From the NCBI GenBank assembly GCA_020975725.1, contig QXJR01000003.1:310001-374000 (forward strand): DNA of 64,000 bases, read 5' to 3'. Source of the stretch: Picocystis sp. L7. Lineage: Eukaryota; Chlorophyta; Picocystophyceae; Picocystales; Picocystaceae. Of the stretch, positions 21,575 to 33,072 are shown piece by piece (position 1 is the first letter of the stretch; every line of letters begins with the position of its first letter). Under the pieces are notes generated by a model. It did not search any database and had not been told where the DNA came from. It worked only from the letters and a program-made list of their open reading frames with translations. Position numbers and translations under genes: made by a program.

Positions 21575-24142
21575 CTACTCTAATTCTAGATGACTGGACG
21601 TGCTGCTGGAGCTACCATTGCTGGCGTTCTTGTACCCATTGGATTCGGCAAACCTCTTCCATAGTTGCAAGTATATCTTTTCCAGCTCTTGGACGTGACC
21701 TGTAGCATCGCACAGCTTGGACTTCACCATCTTTTCACGCAGAGTGGAACGAATGGTCGACAACATTTCCAAGTCCTGAGCAGCCGCCACTGCCTTGGCA
21801 ACGTAGTCGTCTTCGCTTTCCGCCACAAATCTGTCCTCCAAGCCAAGCTGAGTCATGAGCGTCACTCCAACATTGTGGGCATGCCCTCCTCCTCTCAGAG
21901 TCAGACAAGGAACCCCCATGTAGAGACTTTCGCATGTGGTCGTGGTGCCTGCATAGGGAAACGTGTCCAAGCTGATGTCCATGAAGGAATAGGAGGATAA
22001 GTGGTCCTCTGTCTGAACTGCCAATGGCAACAAATCGATCCGTTCCTGGACTATACCCTCTCGTTCCATGATCCTATTGATGTGGTTGCGCATTTTCTCG
22101 CATCTGAAGGGCTTGGCTTTAATTAGCAAGCGTGACTGCGGAACTGCCTTTAGACATCTTGCCCACACTTTGAAAACTTGTGGGGTCATTTTGGCCAAGT
22201 TATTGAATGTGCCAAACGTAACACATCTCCCAGCTGACAATGCTGGCAGAGGAGACACATCTGGTGCATGCACGTATGGCGTGTAGCAGAGAAAGCAATG
22301 GGGAATCCTCACCAACTCCTCCACAAACTCCTGCTTGGTGTCGAGTGGGTCAACAATTTCATCAGTAAAACGATAGTCAATAGTGGGAAGTCCAGTAGAA
22401 TTCGGATAACCTATCCAAGTCACCTGCACCGGAGCTGGCTTCATGGCCATGGTCCCCAAAGAGTTATTAGCTGTGTGACCTGTAAGCTCCACCAAGATAT
22501 CAATCCCATCTCTCTGAACCTGCACGGCTAACTCTTTCTCGGTCAGGTGCTCACAGTCAAGCCATTTGCCTTGACGATCTGCAACCTTCTTTTTCAACAA
22601 CATAGTTTTGCCATCTTTGTGAGCGTTGCGGCAGTACACGTACATGGATATACGGTTTGGGTTGTGATTGGCCAAAGGAGCCTCTGCAAAATAAGAGACA
22701 CTGTGGGTGAAAAGGTCAGGAGATATGTATCCAATCTTCAATGGTTTCCTGCCAAGAGCCTTTGCCAGTACCTCTTCAGGGTCAAGGCTACTGGTGAGAT
22801 CCATCCTTTCAAATTCAGACTGAAATTTTTCTCCCCATTCTTTGTGCCCAGTATACACCTTTGGGTCCTCTCCTTCATGGACATAGTTCAAACCCAGCAG
22901 CAAATTCTGGCCAGCATTCCTAGCATTTGGCATGAGCTCCAGGCAGGTCTCGTAAGATGCAATCGCTTTTGGCATATCGCCTCCATCTCTGTACAGCACC
23001 CCCAGGTTGTTATATGCCTCGGCATACGATGGATCATATTCCACTGCTTTGGAGAGGGACTCTAAAGCATCTGTGAAACGCCCCTGCAGTGTTTGCAGCA
23101 CGCCCAAATTGTTGAGCGCCTGTGGCAAATCCGGTTTCACTGAAATAGCAGCTCGATAGCACTCCTCTGACCGTTCCAGGTTCCCCTGGTCTTTCAAAAT
23201 GACGCCAAGGTTGTTGTAGGCTTCAGCAAAGTTTGGGTTGATGCTTGATGCCATTTCATACATGATGACTGCTTTGGTGAACTCTCTATTCTCGCTGTAA
23301 GCGACCCCCAAGTTGTACATGGCTTCTGTGTAATTCGGTTGCAGGGACAGCGCCCTCTCATAGAGCGAGATGGACCTGGTCAAGTCTCCCTCTGTTTTGA
23401 CCACAGTGCCATAGTCATTCAGCGCAATTGCCAGGTTGGCCTTCGCAATGGCCAAGTTCGGGTGGAAGGCCAGACAGCATTCGTACTCAGCGATGGCATC
23501 TTCCAACCTTCCAAGCTGCTTGTATATGACCCCAAGGTTGCAATGTGCCTCGGCATAGGAAGGATGGTTTTCTACTGCCTTTCGATAGCATTCTATGGCA
23601 GATACAGGATCTCCAAGCTCAGAATGGAGGACTCCCAAGTTGTAGTATGCCGGCGCATAGGTGGGACAGCGTTGCACTGCCAGTTCGTACAGCCGTTTGC
23701 CTTCCAGAGCTTCACCGTTGGTCTTGATTTGCGTGCCGTAGTCTGTAAGGCACTTGGCCAGTTCCAGCTTGAGGTCCGAGCTTGTCGGCGCGTGCTCAAC
23801 GGCCTGCTCTAGGTGGACGATGGCTTCGGCGAGGGCGCCTCGTTGCGTTGCGAGGGAAGCTAAGCCCGACATGGCTTCCGCACAACCCGGTTTTTTTTCC
23901 AGCACATTTCGGAAGCACGCTGCTGCGGCCTGTTCCTGCTGCAGCGCTTGCAAGCACTTTCCTTTGCCGCACAAGGCGTCGGTTTCCTCTTCGGTGAGGG
24001 CCAGCACCACTTCGAACTTGGCGAGTGCTTCGGCTGCTTTTCCACGCTGCAGCAGCATCGATCCCAAGCTCTTGAGCTGGTCCAGCGACACCTGTTCGCC
24101 ATAGACTTGGACGAGGCGACCAGGCGCATCGCACGTGGCCAT
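21575..24142 (-). CDS. SPY: SPINDLY-type protein O-fucosyltransferase (GT41 with TPR repeats)
   Basis: 855 aa in one exon from ATG at 24142 (MATCDAPGR). Residues ~20-440 are about eleven tandem TPR motifs (repeating forms like YAEAHCNLGVIYKQLG and YNNLGVILKDQG). The catalytic part follows (~475-840): LKIGYISPDLFTHSVSYF, ILVELTGHTANNSLG, VQVTWIGYPNSTGLPTIDYR, FGTFNNLAKMTPQVFKVWAR and SLDTFPYAGTTTTCESLYMG. These blocks match plant SPINDLY rather than SECRET AGENT. SPY transfers fucose from GDP-fucose to Ser/Thr of nuclear and cytosolic proteins, and in land plants restrains gibberellin signalling through DELLA proteins. No DELLA gene is in the window. TRS85 lies 195 bp upstream on the same strand. 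Confidence 0.92.
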   Translation of the reverse strand: MATCDAPGRLVQVYGEQVSLDQLKSLGSMLLQRGKAAEALAKFEVVLALTEEETDALCGKGKCLQALQQEQAAAACFRNVLEKKPGCAEAMSGLASLATQRGALAEAIVHLEQAVEHAPTSSDLKLELAKCLTDYGTQIKTNGEALEGKRLYELAVQRCPTYAPAYYNLGVLHSELGDPVSAIECYRKAVENHPSYAEAHCNLGVIYKQLGRLEDAIAEYECCLAFHPNLAIAKANLAIALNDYGTVVKTEGDLTRSISLYERALSLQPNYTEAMYNLGVAYSENREFTKAVIMYEMASSINPNFAEAYNNLGVILKDQGNLERSEECYRAAISVKPDLPQALNNLGVLQTLQGRFTDALESLSKAVEYDPSYAEAYNNLGVLYRDGGDMPKAIASYETCLELMPNARNAGQNLLLGLNYVHEGEDPKVYTGHKEWGEKFQSEFERMDLTSSLDPEEVLAKALGRKPLKIGYISPDLFTHSVSYFAEAPLANHNPNRISMYVYCRNAHKDGKTMLLKKKVADRQGKWLDCEHLTEKELAVQVQRDGIDILVELTGHTANNSLGTMAMKPAPVQVTWIGYPNSTGLPTIDYRFTDEIVDPLDTKQEFVEELVRIPHCFLCYTPYVHAPDVSPLPALSAGRCVTFGTFNNLAKMTPQVFKVWARCLKAVPQSRLLIKAKPFRCEKMRNHINRIMEREGIVQERIDLLPLAVQTEDHLSSYSFMDISLDTFPYAGTTTTCESLYMGVPCLTLRGGGHAHNVGVTLMTQLGLEDRFVAESEDDYVAKAVAAAQDLEMLSTIRSTLREKMVKSKLCDATGHVQELEKIYLQLWKRFAESNGYKNASNGSSSSTSSHLELE

Positions 24143-24337
24143 CGTCTCCAGACGGTCCACGACGTCTGCGATTCGTCGGAAAGGGAGGATCCCTCGGGTT
24201 CGATGGGACGTGGAACCCGTTCAGTATACGGGTGGACCCTTTCGCAGGTTTCCCGAACGCGGGGGCCATTCGTTCCAGAAAGCTCCGAAAGGAAGGGGTT
24301 GGGATGGACAAGGGAAAGATAGAACGAGGGGTTGGGA

Positions 24338-27300
24338 TCAGCTTGATTGGTGAACCCAGAGGGTGCAACTGGGCACGGATTGGTGCTGAACGTCCTCGTC
24401 GGCACCTGCCCTTCGCCAGTGCAGGCGACAGCCGCGCATCCGATGATGGCGCGCCGAAAGCACCGAGACCTCCAGAGGAACCGTGGCCGAGGTGTGACTG
24501 GACAACGGGGTCGGTGCCGTGGTCCGGGTCCCAGACCAGAAGTATGAAGAGGAGGCCAACAGAGTGCCACATGTGTCCAGTGTGTCACCGACACGCCACT
24601 TGAGACCACGTCGAAAGGGCTCGTCCTCGGCCTCCGAGAGCGATATCCAGTAGTCCACGGGATAGGAAAGCCCGTTGTGCACGTGCAGTTGCAACTGGAG
24701 GACACAAATGGGATGTGCATGGAAGTCATGGGAGGACTCCGAAGCCATGGGGCACAACACGGCTTGCAGGCGACCTGTCTCTTCTACGCCCAAGCTGACC
24801 AGGCGAGATAATCCCCAACGTTGGTCCCGCTGTGGATCATCTGCCGTCCAGTAGAGGACCAATCCTACGTCCCATTCCCCCGTTGCTAAGGGAGCGGCCC
24901 TAATTCGTTCAAGCAAGTTTCGCACCATGAGGTGGTCGCGGTTCAGTGACAAACAAGGATCACTCCGTGAAGACGATGTACACCTCAAATCCAATTCACC
25001 GTCCTTTGCCTCTGATGCTACCAGCACAAAAGAGTGCTCTTCCCCTGACTGTATGCAGTCTGGGAGCAAATCCCTGTCTCCAAGCTTCTTCATTGTCCAG
25101 TTAGGATCCAGAGAAAAGACTGTCTTAGGAAAAAAGGCCGTGTCTAAACTTCGATGCTGCAGCCTGACTTCCAGGACCTTGGAAGAAGCAGACCTTTCGC
25201 TCTCAAAACGATGTGTTGTCATGGTGAATAGAGGGGATGTTGTAACTGAAGAAGTCACATGAAGAATGCGGTAGCTCATACCCTTCACCGGTGCACTGGA
25301 TTCGTAGTAAAATGCCATCCTCAATGTACGATCTCCATTGGAAGTGGAAGACCACCACATTGGCCAAGACAGCGTCTCCCCACCTTCCAGTCTCATTGTA
25401 TCCCCAAAAGTGTTCACCTGGACGCCCTTGACAGTGGTTGAAGACAGAGCATGATTATGATCTTTGCCATTGGTTGAGCGGTCCACCTCAAGCCCTCCAA
25501 CAATGTCAAGAGGAGCAGCCGAGCTACTGGGTATAATTTCGGGTGAATCAAAGCAGAAACGCAAGTTTTCGAGCGTTGCTTTCCCAACATTTGCGAGTCT
25601 GATTCTGAAGGAGCACACTTCCCCTTCAAAAGTATTATTTCGTAAACCATCCAATTCAATCGTGAGTCGAGGCATATCTGGAAGCACCTTGAATCCAAGC
25701 CTCTTCCATGGGCTGTAATTCCTCTGATCAGCATGTAGAGCGTCAGGGTGCGTGCCCTTCATCTTTGGGCCTTTCACTTGAAACTGCCTCTCACCACGAA
25801 GCACGCCAAAGAAAGACCAGGAAACCCCTTTGATGGTAAGTGAACCTTTGCAAAGTGGACGTATCCACAGGGTGATGGTGCGCACTTCCCCAGGGAGCAG
25901 CACAACCTTCAATTCAGTAACTTCTAACAAATCGTGTGCAAGTTGATCATGTCTTTCATCCATAAACTCACACATGAGGTACACACTGGGTAGTTCCAGG
26001 GAAATTTGCAGTGTATTAGTCACCGTGATATCTACACCTATCCATTCGTTCGCAACCGTATTGTTGGTTAGGTAACTTGCTCTGCTTAGGTCCCCTCCAT
26101 CCAGCCAAGTAGACGACCCAAGCTTCTCCTTGGGGATCAGCACTTCATGCATATACTCCCAATTCGTAGAGGACTGATTGTGAATGCCATCGTTAAAGCA
26201 TAGCTGCCCCTGAAAATGAACATGCACATCTTCCATATTGAATTGAGGCAGGCCAATTTTGTTTGCCAATGCCTCTTTTTGATTGTCAGACAACCCCAGG
26301 GAGGCCTTCTTGAACAGGTCAAGGTAAGCAGATTGTGTTTCTACTGGTGCGTGGGTGCAGGTAAGCAAGGACATGAAAGCTTTTGCTTCCGACTCGGCCA
26401 TCCCTAGAGCCTTTGCCTTCTTGCCAATCATGAAGGCAACATGCTCTTTGATGTAGCCCCATCTACTTTCTTCGAATATCTCAAAGACAGAGGCATAACA
26501 GCGTAGCGCATGCTCTATGTGGCCATCCTGATTGTACTTGTGCCCAGCAAGCACAATGTTGAAGACAAACTTTCTCAACAAAGGCCGCTGATGGTTCATC
26601 ACGTAGCAGTAGGCTGCAGATTCAAGCAAAACACCTGTTTTCCCTGGAAAACCATCCACCCCAGCTCCTTGGACAAGCACGTTGGCAGCGTCCAACATGA
26701 AACCGTTGCAAGCAGAAAACCTGGCCCAAAACAAACAGACACGCACCGCATACGCACGATTTTCGGCGCCGCTTCTGACATAAGCATTGAAAGCGTTTTC
26801 GTATGCATGATAGATGTCTTTGTGGGCGGCCTGCGCAACACCGAGGGAGTACCCAAGCCACTCTTGTGCGCCAGCATAGTGTTTCCAGGCCCTCTTGGCT
26901 TTGAAATCACTGGAGAGTAGTCTATATGTGGATGCCGCGAGCTCATAATCCTGGATCAGGAAGGACAGATCCGCCAGGGTCCTCAGCTGTGTTTCAATGG
27001 AAGCAGCTCCGAAGAGAGCAGACTCTGGCAAGAATTCGTCTGCCTTCTTGCTCGAACCAAGGAGGAAGCTTTTAAGCTGGTTCCGAAACCCTTTCCGAGT
27101 TGACGAAATATAGCTGTGTAACTGGCGTATCCTTAGCTCCATCCAAGGTAAGACTTCTTGCTTGATCAGCTTTCCCACAAACCCTCCCAGTTGTGCCCTC
27201 GCATGAGTCGTCGCATCCCCCAGTGCATGCGTACTGTCCTGTCCTAACCTGGGAACACCCCCTTCTGCTCCCACACGATCGAAGTCGATCTCAACTACTT

Positions 27301-28086
27301 GCAATTTCAAGGTGGGCTTTTGAGTCCGAACGAGTTGGATGGTTTGCTCCAGCTGCTCACTGGGTGCGGTCTTGTCATGAAGGACTAAGCAAGTCAATAT
27401 CATACCAGGTTGGAGGAACCCATCTCTAGTCATCCGTGAACTTTGAACCCGCTCCTGACACTGTTCAAGGTCCCCTGTAGGATCTTCGGATTCCGTGCTG
27501 ATGACGTGCACTTGTAGGAGGGGTTGGTCGATCGTTTCGTGCTCGGAGAACCTCAGCAGGCGGTGCAGTTCTCTGGCGTACTCGGGGTACCACGGCATCG
27601 GATCCTCGCGCATCGCTTGGTGCACTTCTTCCGAGCTCATCCCCTCTTTCGGATGGAACATCTTCGGACCAGCGTCTTGAGCCATTGCCACGCGCGCGGA
27701 TAGCGCCTCGAACGTCCTCTCTGCGCCTGGTGGGACGTACTCGTCCACATCCAAGAACAGCAACCGAAACGCCTGGAGCCGATACGAGTGATCTCCCACC
27801 GTTCTCAGCGGCACTGCAGAACCATGAGTCAGTCTCCAGGATTCTCTCTGAAACGTCCAGGCACCGCTTCTGCGCCTCGCAAGTTCGTTCGCGCGCCAAA
27901 GCACGCACCATTCAGACCTTGTGCGAGCTCCACGGTCCGCAAGGCGTCCTTGCATCCCTTCCAACCGGCCCTTTCGACCATGCTTTGGGCACTGGAACTC
28001 GCTTCCACCACCGCACGAGGTGCATGCATCGCTTGCGTCCATGCACGCGCGTCGCCAGCGGCGCCTCGCCATGGCGCTTCGTCCAT
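24338..28086 (-). CDS. TRS85/TRAPPC8 subunit of the TRAPP vesicle-tethering complex
   Basis: Exons are 28086-27918 and 27813-24338, with a 104-nt intron, giving ~1214 aa. Exon 1 ends in VELAQ and joins VPLRTVGDHSYRLQAFRL, matching the conserved N-terminal order of plant TRS85. Later blocks include LLRFSEHETIDQPLLQVHV, YISSTRKGFRNQLKSFL, IETQLRTLADLSFLIQDYEL and RAWKHYAGAQEWLGY, then beta-rich segments at the C-terminus (YFWSGTRTT). The subunit belongs to TRAPPIII, a Rab1/Ypt1 exchange factor in ER-Golgi traffic and autophagy, so it may act upstream of the ATG8 encoded at 2117-2850. A longer open frame runs past the acceptor, but its extra N-terminus is intron and promoter read through. Confidence 0.85.
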
Positions 28087-28382
28087 CGCGCTTCTCCACC
28101 ACGGTCTGCCTCCGATTGAACCGACGGATCCCCAATCAATGGCTCCCTTTCGTTCCAATCAAGGAGACATGCAGACCGAGGCCCAAAAGGAGCCGAGACG
28201 TCCACCGCACCATCCCCTTCGGATGGAACCGAAGTCGGTGTGGCACAGACCTTCGTAGAATGGCCTTTTGAACCCGAAGGGGATCCGGTCTGATCGACCA
28301 GGACGTCCGGTTCGAGTTTCGGGTTCAGGAAGCTCTGGCCACCGAGTTTCGACGTGGATCGAAGCACGAAACGTCGGACGTG
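28087..28382. promoter_or_regulatory. Putative bidirectional promoter (TRS85 / PPR-SMR)
   Basis: 296 bp separate the start codons of two divergent genes, so their promoters must overlap or abut. No clear TATA box was seen. Confidence 0.4.
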
Positions 28383-29636
28383 ATGGCCGCGCGTCGCGTG
28401 GACGTGTGGCGCACGTTTCGCCATCTCCTGCGCCAGAAGAAGATGGAAGAAGCCTGGAGAGAAGTGCAGAAGGAATCCAAGCCGCCGCAATGGACCTACA
28501 ACGCCCTGCTTGGCCTGTGTGCGAGCAGGAAGGACCTCCAAGCGGCACAAATCCTGATGGAGGAGATGCGTAAGAAAGGACTGCGCGGAGATGCGTATAC
28601 CTTCGGCACGCTCTTGGACGTTTGTTCCAAGACCAGCGATATCGAATCCGCTCGGATTATCTGGCAAAAGGCATCGAAGAAAGTGAAACCCAACCACGTC
28701 ATGTACAACGCCTTGATTCGGTGCCATGCTCAAGTGAAAGACGTCAAGAACGCATACCGCGTGCATCAAGAAAAATTGGCGAAGGGATTCCCGCCAGACT
28801 TGATTGCCTACAATACCCTTATGAGCGCCTGTGCACGGGCAGGAGAACCTGATAACGCAGAGGCAGTGTTCATGGAGCTTCAAGAAAGGGGTCTGAAGCC
28901 CAACCTTGTCACTTGGAATTGCCTGCTGGATACCTATGGAAGGTTGGGAGAGAAAGATGAGGCGTACCGCATCTGGACAGAAATGAAGTGGGCGAACGTT
29001 ATTCCAGACAAAGTCACCGAAACAACACTAGCGGAAGCGTTTGTGTCTTCGCCAGTGTTTGCCAGCAGTATCCTCCAGGAAGTCCAACGCATGCGGGAGG
29101 CTGAACCCCGTCTTGAAGGCGCCCGGAGCCATGCTGCTACAAATTATACGGGAGCGTCCGCGTACATGGAAGGAGGGCTTACTGCAAAAGGTAACCTTTT
29201 CTTGCTTGACCTTCATGGCCTCTCCAAGGCTGGTGCGAAGCTTGTTCTTTTGCAGCGTCTGGAGGTTCTTTCAGGAATGGTCCGAAAAATCAAGACGAAC
29301 AAACTTGTTGATCATGATATTCCCATGCATGACTTGTCCCAAAAAAATCTGATCCTGGTTACGGGTAAGGGAAAGCATAGTGATACCGGTGATGGAGTTC
29401 TTCAAGATGTGGTGGCAGAAGTGCTGGATGGGCTACAAATACAGTTTTCTAGGCCCAGCTGGAATGTAGGCAGATTGCATGTTCCCATGGCAAGCCTTGT
29501 ATCGTACTCAACAGATGCTACTATAGCAGAGGACTGGGTTGCAATTTTGAGGAGTGCAGCATTTCGATACATTGGAGTCATGACTGTTGCTCTGGGTATC
29601 ACACACTCAGTACCATCGTTATTGCAGTGGTTCTAG
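28383..29636 (+). CDS. PPR-SMR protein, probably organellar
   Basis: 417 aa from ATG at 28383 (MAARRVDVWRTFRHLL). About five PPR motifs follow each other at residues ~30-215 (for example WTYNALLGLCASRKDLQAA, MYNALIRCHAQVKDVKNAY, AYNTLMSACARAGEPDNAE and TWNCLLDTYGRLGEKDEAY). An SMR domain lies at ~273-380, with LDLHGLS and the ILVTGKGKHS loop. PPR tracts bind RNA in a sequence-specific way, and SMR domains can have nuclease activity. Plant members act mostly in chloroplast gene expression. The basic N-terminus may be a targeting peptide but is short. The LDLHG motif is of the type found in catalytically competent SMR domains. Confidence 0.88.
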   Translation: MAARRVDVWRTFRHLLRQKKMEEAWREVQKESKPPQWTYNALLGLCASRKDLQAAQILMEEMRKKGLRGDAYTFGTLLDVCSKTSDIESARIIWQKASKKVKPNHVMYNALIRCHAQVKDVKNAYRVHQEKLAKGFPPDLIAYNTLMSACARAGEPDNAEAVFMELQERGLKPNLVTWNCLLDTYGRLGEKDEAYRIWTEMKWANVIPDKVTETTLAEAFVSSPVFASSILQEVQRMREAEPRLEGARSHAATNYTGASAYMEGGLTAKGNLFLLDLHGLSKAGAKLVLLQRLEVLSGMVRKIKTNKLVDHDIPMHDLSQKNLILVTGKGKHSDTGDGVLQDVVAEVLDGLQIQFSRPSWNVGRLHVPMASLVSYSTDATIAEDWVAILRSAAFRYIGVMTVALGITHSVPSLLQWF

Positions 29637-30324
29637 TACAACTTTTGAATTGGCAGGCAAAAGAAGGTGCAGATGACACTAGTTCACGTGCCAGCCAAGG
29701 CTTAGCCATTGTGCAATTACGCTTTGTAATTGTTTCCTCGTGTTCCTCTTGCACATCTGTGCGTATGGGTCCATAAAAGCCACTGGAGGAAGGCTCGTGG
29801 GGTTTGCTGTAAACCGACCCCTCTGGCACATACCCAATTCTGCCGAATGGATGCTGAGCAAACGAGGGCTTGGTTGATAGTATACACAGCTAGGTAAACT
29901 ACCTGGATTGCTAGACCAAGAGCATGGAATCCTTAGGTGAAACTTGCTCTGTCGTGGGAGGCCGATGAAAGCTTGCCATCAGAAATAAAGGAGGTATGTG
30001 TAAAAGCATGGACCGCGTTGTCTGCAACAAATGGCCGAAATAAATTGCAAGGAATCTTCATGTACACTCTAAAATGCAGAGAAGATTGTACACAGACTGG
30101 GTGAACCAAGTGAAGTCCATTGCCAAGTTGGTAGATCATGGTCCATGGCCATCCAGCTTGGCCCGTGATTCAAAGGAAAGCCAGGATCTTGTGTATTTTG
30201 TAGACTGTACAATTCGAGCTGTGTGGAGTTACAGCTCAGTAGATCGATGGTTGTGTTGTGATTGCGTGTGCTTTCAGACAGGTGTGGTCTCATCGCTGCA
30301 ATATTTGAGCTGCTTTTGATCATT
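29637..30324. other. Convergent intergenic region
   Basis: AT-richer DNA between the PPR-SMR and NUP58 stops. Only short frames occur, and I see nothing more than 3' UTR-type sequence. Confidence 0.4.
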
Positions 30325-31692
30325 TTACCTTCTTCGCCCGTTTCTTGTGCGCGTTCGACTGCTGTCTCCTGGCTGGGGAGTCGGCGTAAACGGTGACCCT
30401 GTGAACCCAGACCCCACAGCTCCACCGCTTTGCATCATAGTCTGGGTCCAGCCCCCTTGCGGTGTTCCTTGAATTTGACCTGTTGGTCCAACTGCTGTGG
30501 TTGTGGGCACGCTGAAAAGCTCCCGCGACATACCTTGTGCAGGAGTTGAACGCCCGGCGTCCAATCCCACACTGGATTGGCTTGCACCAGATGCAGGCAC
30601 AACGACGTCCTTCTGCCTCATTTCCCTCTTGTTAGCTTCATCAAAGGGATTGATCAACACACCCATTTTCCTCTGAAACGTCAAGAATTCTGTCCGAACG
30701 CTAGAAATCCTTTCGTGCACCTTTGCAACGTGTGCGGCAACATGCACAAAATACTCGTGCATGTTGTTCAAGATACCTGGTATGCCGTCAGTACTAGCAG
30801 CTTCCAGATCCACGTAATTTCGTGATTGTGCCCTACCAGATGGTAGCAGTATTTTCTCCAACTCATCGATACGAGATTGGTAGCTAGTCAGTGCTCCTTC
30901 AAAACCATGCAGCGTCTCCTTCAAGTAAGCGATTGGTAGCACAGGCGGCTCACTCAGTGAATCGATCATTCCAGGAGGAATGTTCGTGCCAGAAGCTACA
31001 GCTGCATCTGCCTGCCTACGGAGGCTTGCTCTTTGGAAGCTTCTGACGGCAAACTCTGTATCCCGCAGGAGCGATATCACCTCATTCTGGAACTTTTTGA
31101 CTGAATCCCTGTCGCTCTGTAGCACACCAGCAAGGCTCCTCAGCCCTTGCGAGATCGATGCCGCCTCCTGTTCTGCATCCTGCTGCCTGAGCAAATTTGG
31201 ATCTGTGATACGCTTGTTGGATTCGAGCCTTCGGCAAGCGTCTCTCGTATTCAAGACGACTTTCTCCATCTTGAGCAGCTGTTCCTGAGCTTGAGGGCTC
31301 ATTTCTTCCCACTTGGTACTGTAGCTGATCGGTTTGCCTTCTTTGGTGGTCAGGTTGGCTAGGTTCGTTCCTTGCGAAGCTTGCGCACCTCCCGCCATCG
31401 TCGCACCAGGAGTGCTCCCCCACATCCCTGTTGCTGGTGCAGATGCAGCCGGTCCGCCGATTGCACTTCCAGGCGTCTTAGCCAGCCAACTCGGCGTCGT
31501 ATTGGTGGAAGGAAACGCACCAGGAGCGCCAGTCTGTGTGGAACCGAACAGTCCTGTCGCCGGTGTGCTGGCAGGTGTGGCGCCGAACAGACCAGGCGTT
31601 GCGGCCGGCGTGGATCCGAACAAGCCTGTGGATGTGGAGCCGAATCCACCACTCGTATTCGCAGGTGTCGAGGCACTGCCGAAGCCGAACAT
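30325..31692 (-). CDS. NUP58: NUP58/p58-type FG nucleoporin
   Basis: 455 aa from ATG at 31692 (MFGFGSAST). Residues 1-~105 are Gly/Thr/Ser/Pro-rich with FG, GLFG and GLFGST repeats, as in the barrier nucleoporins of the central channel. A conserved helical core follows: KPISYSTKWEEMSPQAQEQL, LNTRDACRRLESNKRI and SLRRQADAAVASG, then a long coiled coil to about residue 345. The C-terminus has a further Ser/Gly/Pro-rich stretch with two FxG-type repeats. The core matches NUP58 (human p58/p45), a partner of NUP62 and NUP54. The gene is a single exon. Confidence 0.85.
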   Translation of the reverse strand: MFGFGSASTPANTSGGFGSTSTGLFGSTPAATPGLFGATPASTPATGLFGSTQTGAPGAFPSTNTTPSWLAKTPGSAIGGPAASAPATGMWGSTPGATMAGGAQASQGTNLANLTTKEGKPISYSTKWEEMSPQAQEQLLKMEKVVLNTRDACRRLESNKRITDPNLLRQQDAEQEAASISQGLRSLAGVLQSDRDSVKKFQNEVISLLRDTEFAVRSFQRASLRRQADAAVASGTNIPPGMIDSLSEPPVLPIAYLKETLHGFEGALTSYQSRIDELEKILLPSGRAQSRNYVDLEAASTDGIPGILNNMHEYFVHVAAHVAKVHERISSVRTEFLTFQRKMGVLINPFDEANKREMRQKDVVVPASGASQSSVGLDAGRSTPAQGMSRELFSVPTTTAVGPTGQIQGTPQGGWTQTMMQSGGAVGSGFTGSPFTPTPQPGDSSRTRTRNGRRR

Positions 31693-32290
31693 GGCGTCGT
31701 CGAAGCACGAGCGCGCTCGCAAGTGCGTCGGAAGGGTTTGTCTGGAGTGGCGTCAATGCCTTGCCATTCGGCTTTCCAACGTTTGTCCGGTCCAGCGATT
31801 GGTGTATGTGGGAAGGGTGGAACCATTCAAGGACACCGATTGGTTATCCCCGGAGTTCGGGGTTGTTCCTGATATCCGATTGGCGGAGAGACGACCAGGT
31901 GTCTGGATCGAGCCATTCGCCCTCTGTTCGGGGCAATGCACCCGAGACCTGCCGGTTGAGAACCTTTCAGACGGTCCATGCGGTCCATGAAGACCCGGAT
32001 CTGGGGGGATTCTTCAGAAGGCCGAAACAAGGACCGTCGAAAGACCGTTAAAGACACGGTCCTTGGTATGGGTCCTGCATCGATAGCGTGATGGGAAACG
32101 TGAGGTGAGGTTTGTTCGAGCCGAAAAGCTGCGCCTCCTTTGCGGAAAGGCAACAAAGCTTGCCGTCGAACCCCAGGCAGAGATTTCCTCTGAGAACCTT
32201 CGAAACTTGGAAAGGATCCAGATACCGCGCGACAGGGAGAAAGCGCGTTGGTACTAGTGACAGGGAAGTCCTGACGACAGATCATACGAA
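31693..32290. promoter_or_regulatory. Divergent promoter region (NUP58 / EBP)
   Basis: About 600 bp between two divergent start codons. Open frames on both strands overlap the NUP58 repeat region or show no family. No core promoter motif is evident. Confidence 0.35.
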
Positions 32291-32983
32291 ATGGAGGCCC
32301 TGCATCCGTATGCTCCCGCTGGCCTAGAGATTCCTGGCTACGTGCCTCAATCGAGACCCAGAGAAACTATCCTTGCCTTGTTTTTCTTGTTTTTTGCTGC
32401 TCCATTGATGGGCCTTACGTGGTTATTGTCGGGAAGGACCAGGGCCAAGCTGAAGCTGTCGGACCGCCTGTGTATGGTTTGGTTTGCCATGTCAGGGCCA
32501 ATCCACCTCGTCATCGAAGGATATTTTGCCTTGAACCGAAATTTCGGCCAAGACACGACAGGTAACCTCCTCGCTGATGTGTGGAAAGAGTACTCCAAGT
32601 GTGATTCAAGATACGTTACGCGCGAAGCTTTCGTTGTTACCATGGAGACTTTCACAGCATTCGTGGAAGGACCCGCATGCTTCTTGATCGTTTATCTGTT
32701 AGCAATCGATCACCCGAAGAAATGGGTGTGGATGATTCTCACGTGTTTTGGTCAGTTGTACGGCGACATCCTATACTTTGCCACGGAGTGGCATGGTGGG
32801 TTCACACATGGAAGGGAGGAACTGATTTACTTTTGGTTCTATTTCGTGATTGTCAACAGTGTGTGGATTGTTTTCCCCGTCCTGGTTATATGGTATTCTT
32901 GGAATTCTGTGAATAAGTTGCTGATGGAGGGGCGCAGCAGGCCACATGTGGATGCCATCAATGGTCACTCCAAAACACACTAA
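32291..32983 (+). CDS. EBP: EBP-family sterol delta8-delta7 isomerase
   Basis: 230 aa, single exon, with the conserved start HPYAP...IPGYVPQ. It has about five membrane segments. The key family features are GPIHLVIEGYFALNR (the His and Glu of the active site on one helix), the METFTAFVEGPACFL segment with the second acidic residue, and the GQLYGDILYFATEW helix. The enzyme sits in the ER membrane and shifts the sterol ring double bond from delta-8 to delta-7, an essential step in phytosterol synthesis. The last ~20 residues are hydrophilic. It converges on SWC5 with 89 nt between stops. Confidence 0.93.
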   Translation: MEALHPYAPAGLEIPGYVPQSRPRETILALFFLFFAAPLMGLTWLLSGRTRAKLKLSDRLCMVWFAMSGPIHLVIEGYFALNRNFGQDTTGNLLADVWKEYSKCDSRYVTREAFVVTMETFTAFVEGPACFLIVYLLAIDHPKKWVWMILTCFGQLYGDILYFATEWHGGFTHGREELIYFWFYFVIVNSVWIVFPVLVIWYSWNSVNKLLMEGRSRPHVDAINGHSKTH

Positions 32984-33072
32984 TGATTCAATGCTTCGGT
33001 CCTGGCTATGTGGGAACTGCGCTAGCTTCTTGGAGCACCTCACGCACCTTGGTTCTTCAAATTAATCCCTAT

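Noticed and set aside
21575-24142. Assignment as SECRET AGENT-type O-GlcNAc transferase
   Set aside because: The catalytic blocks (YISPDLFTHSVSYF, NNLAKMTPQVFKVWAR) follow the SPINDLY pattern rather than SEC/animal OGT.
27814-28135. Unspliced 1265-residue form of TRS85
   Set aside because: The extra N-terminus does not resemble the family. A 104-nt GT-AG intron joins a better first exon in phase.
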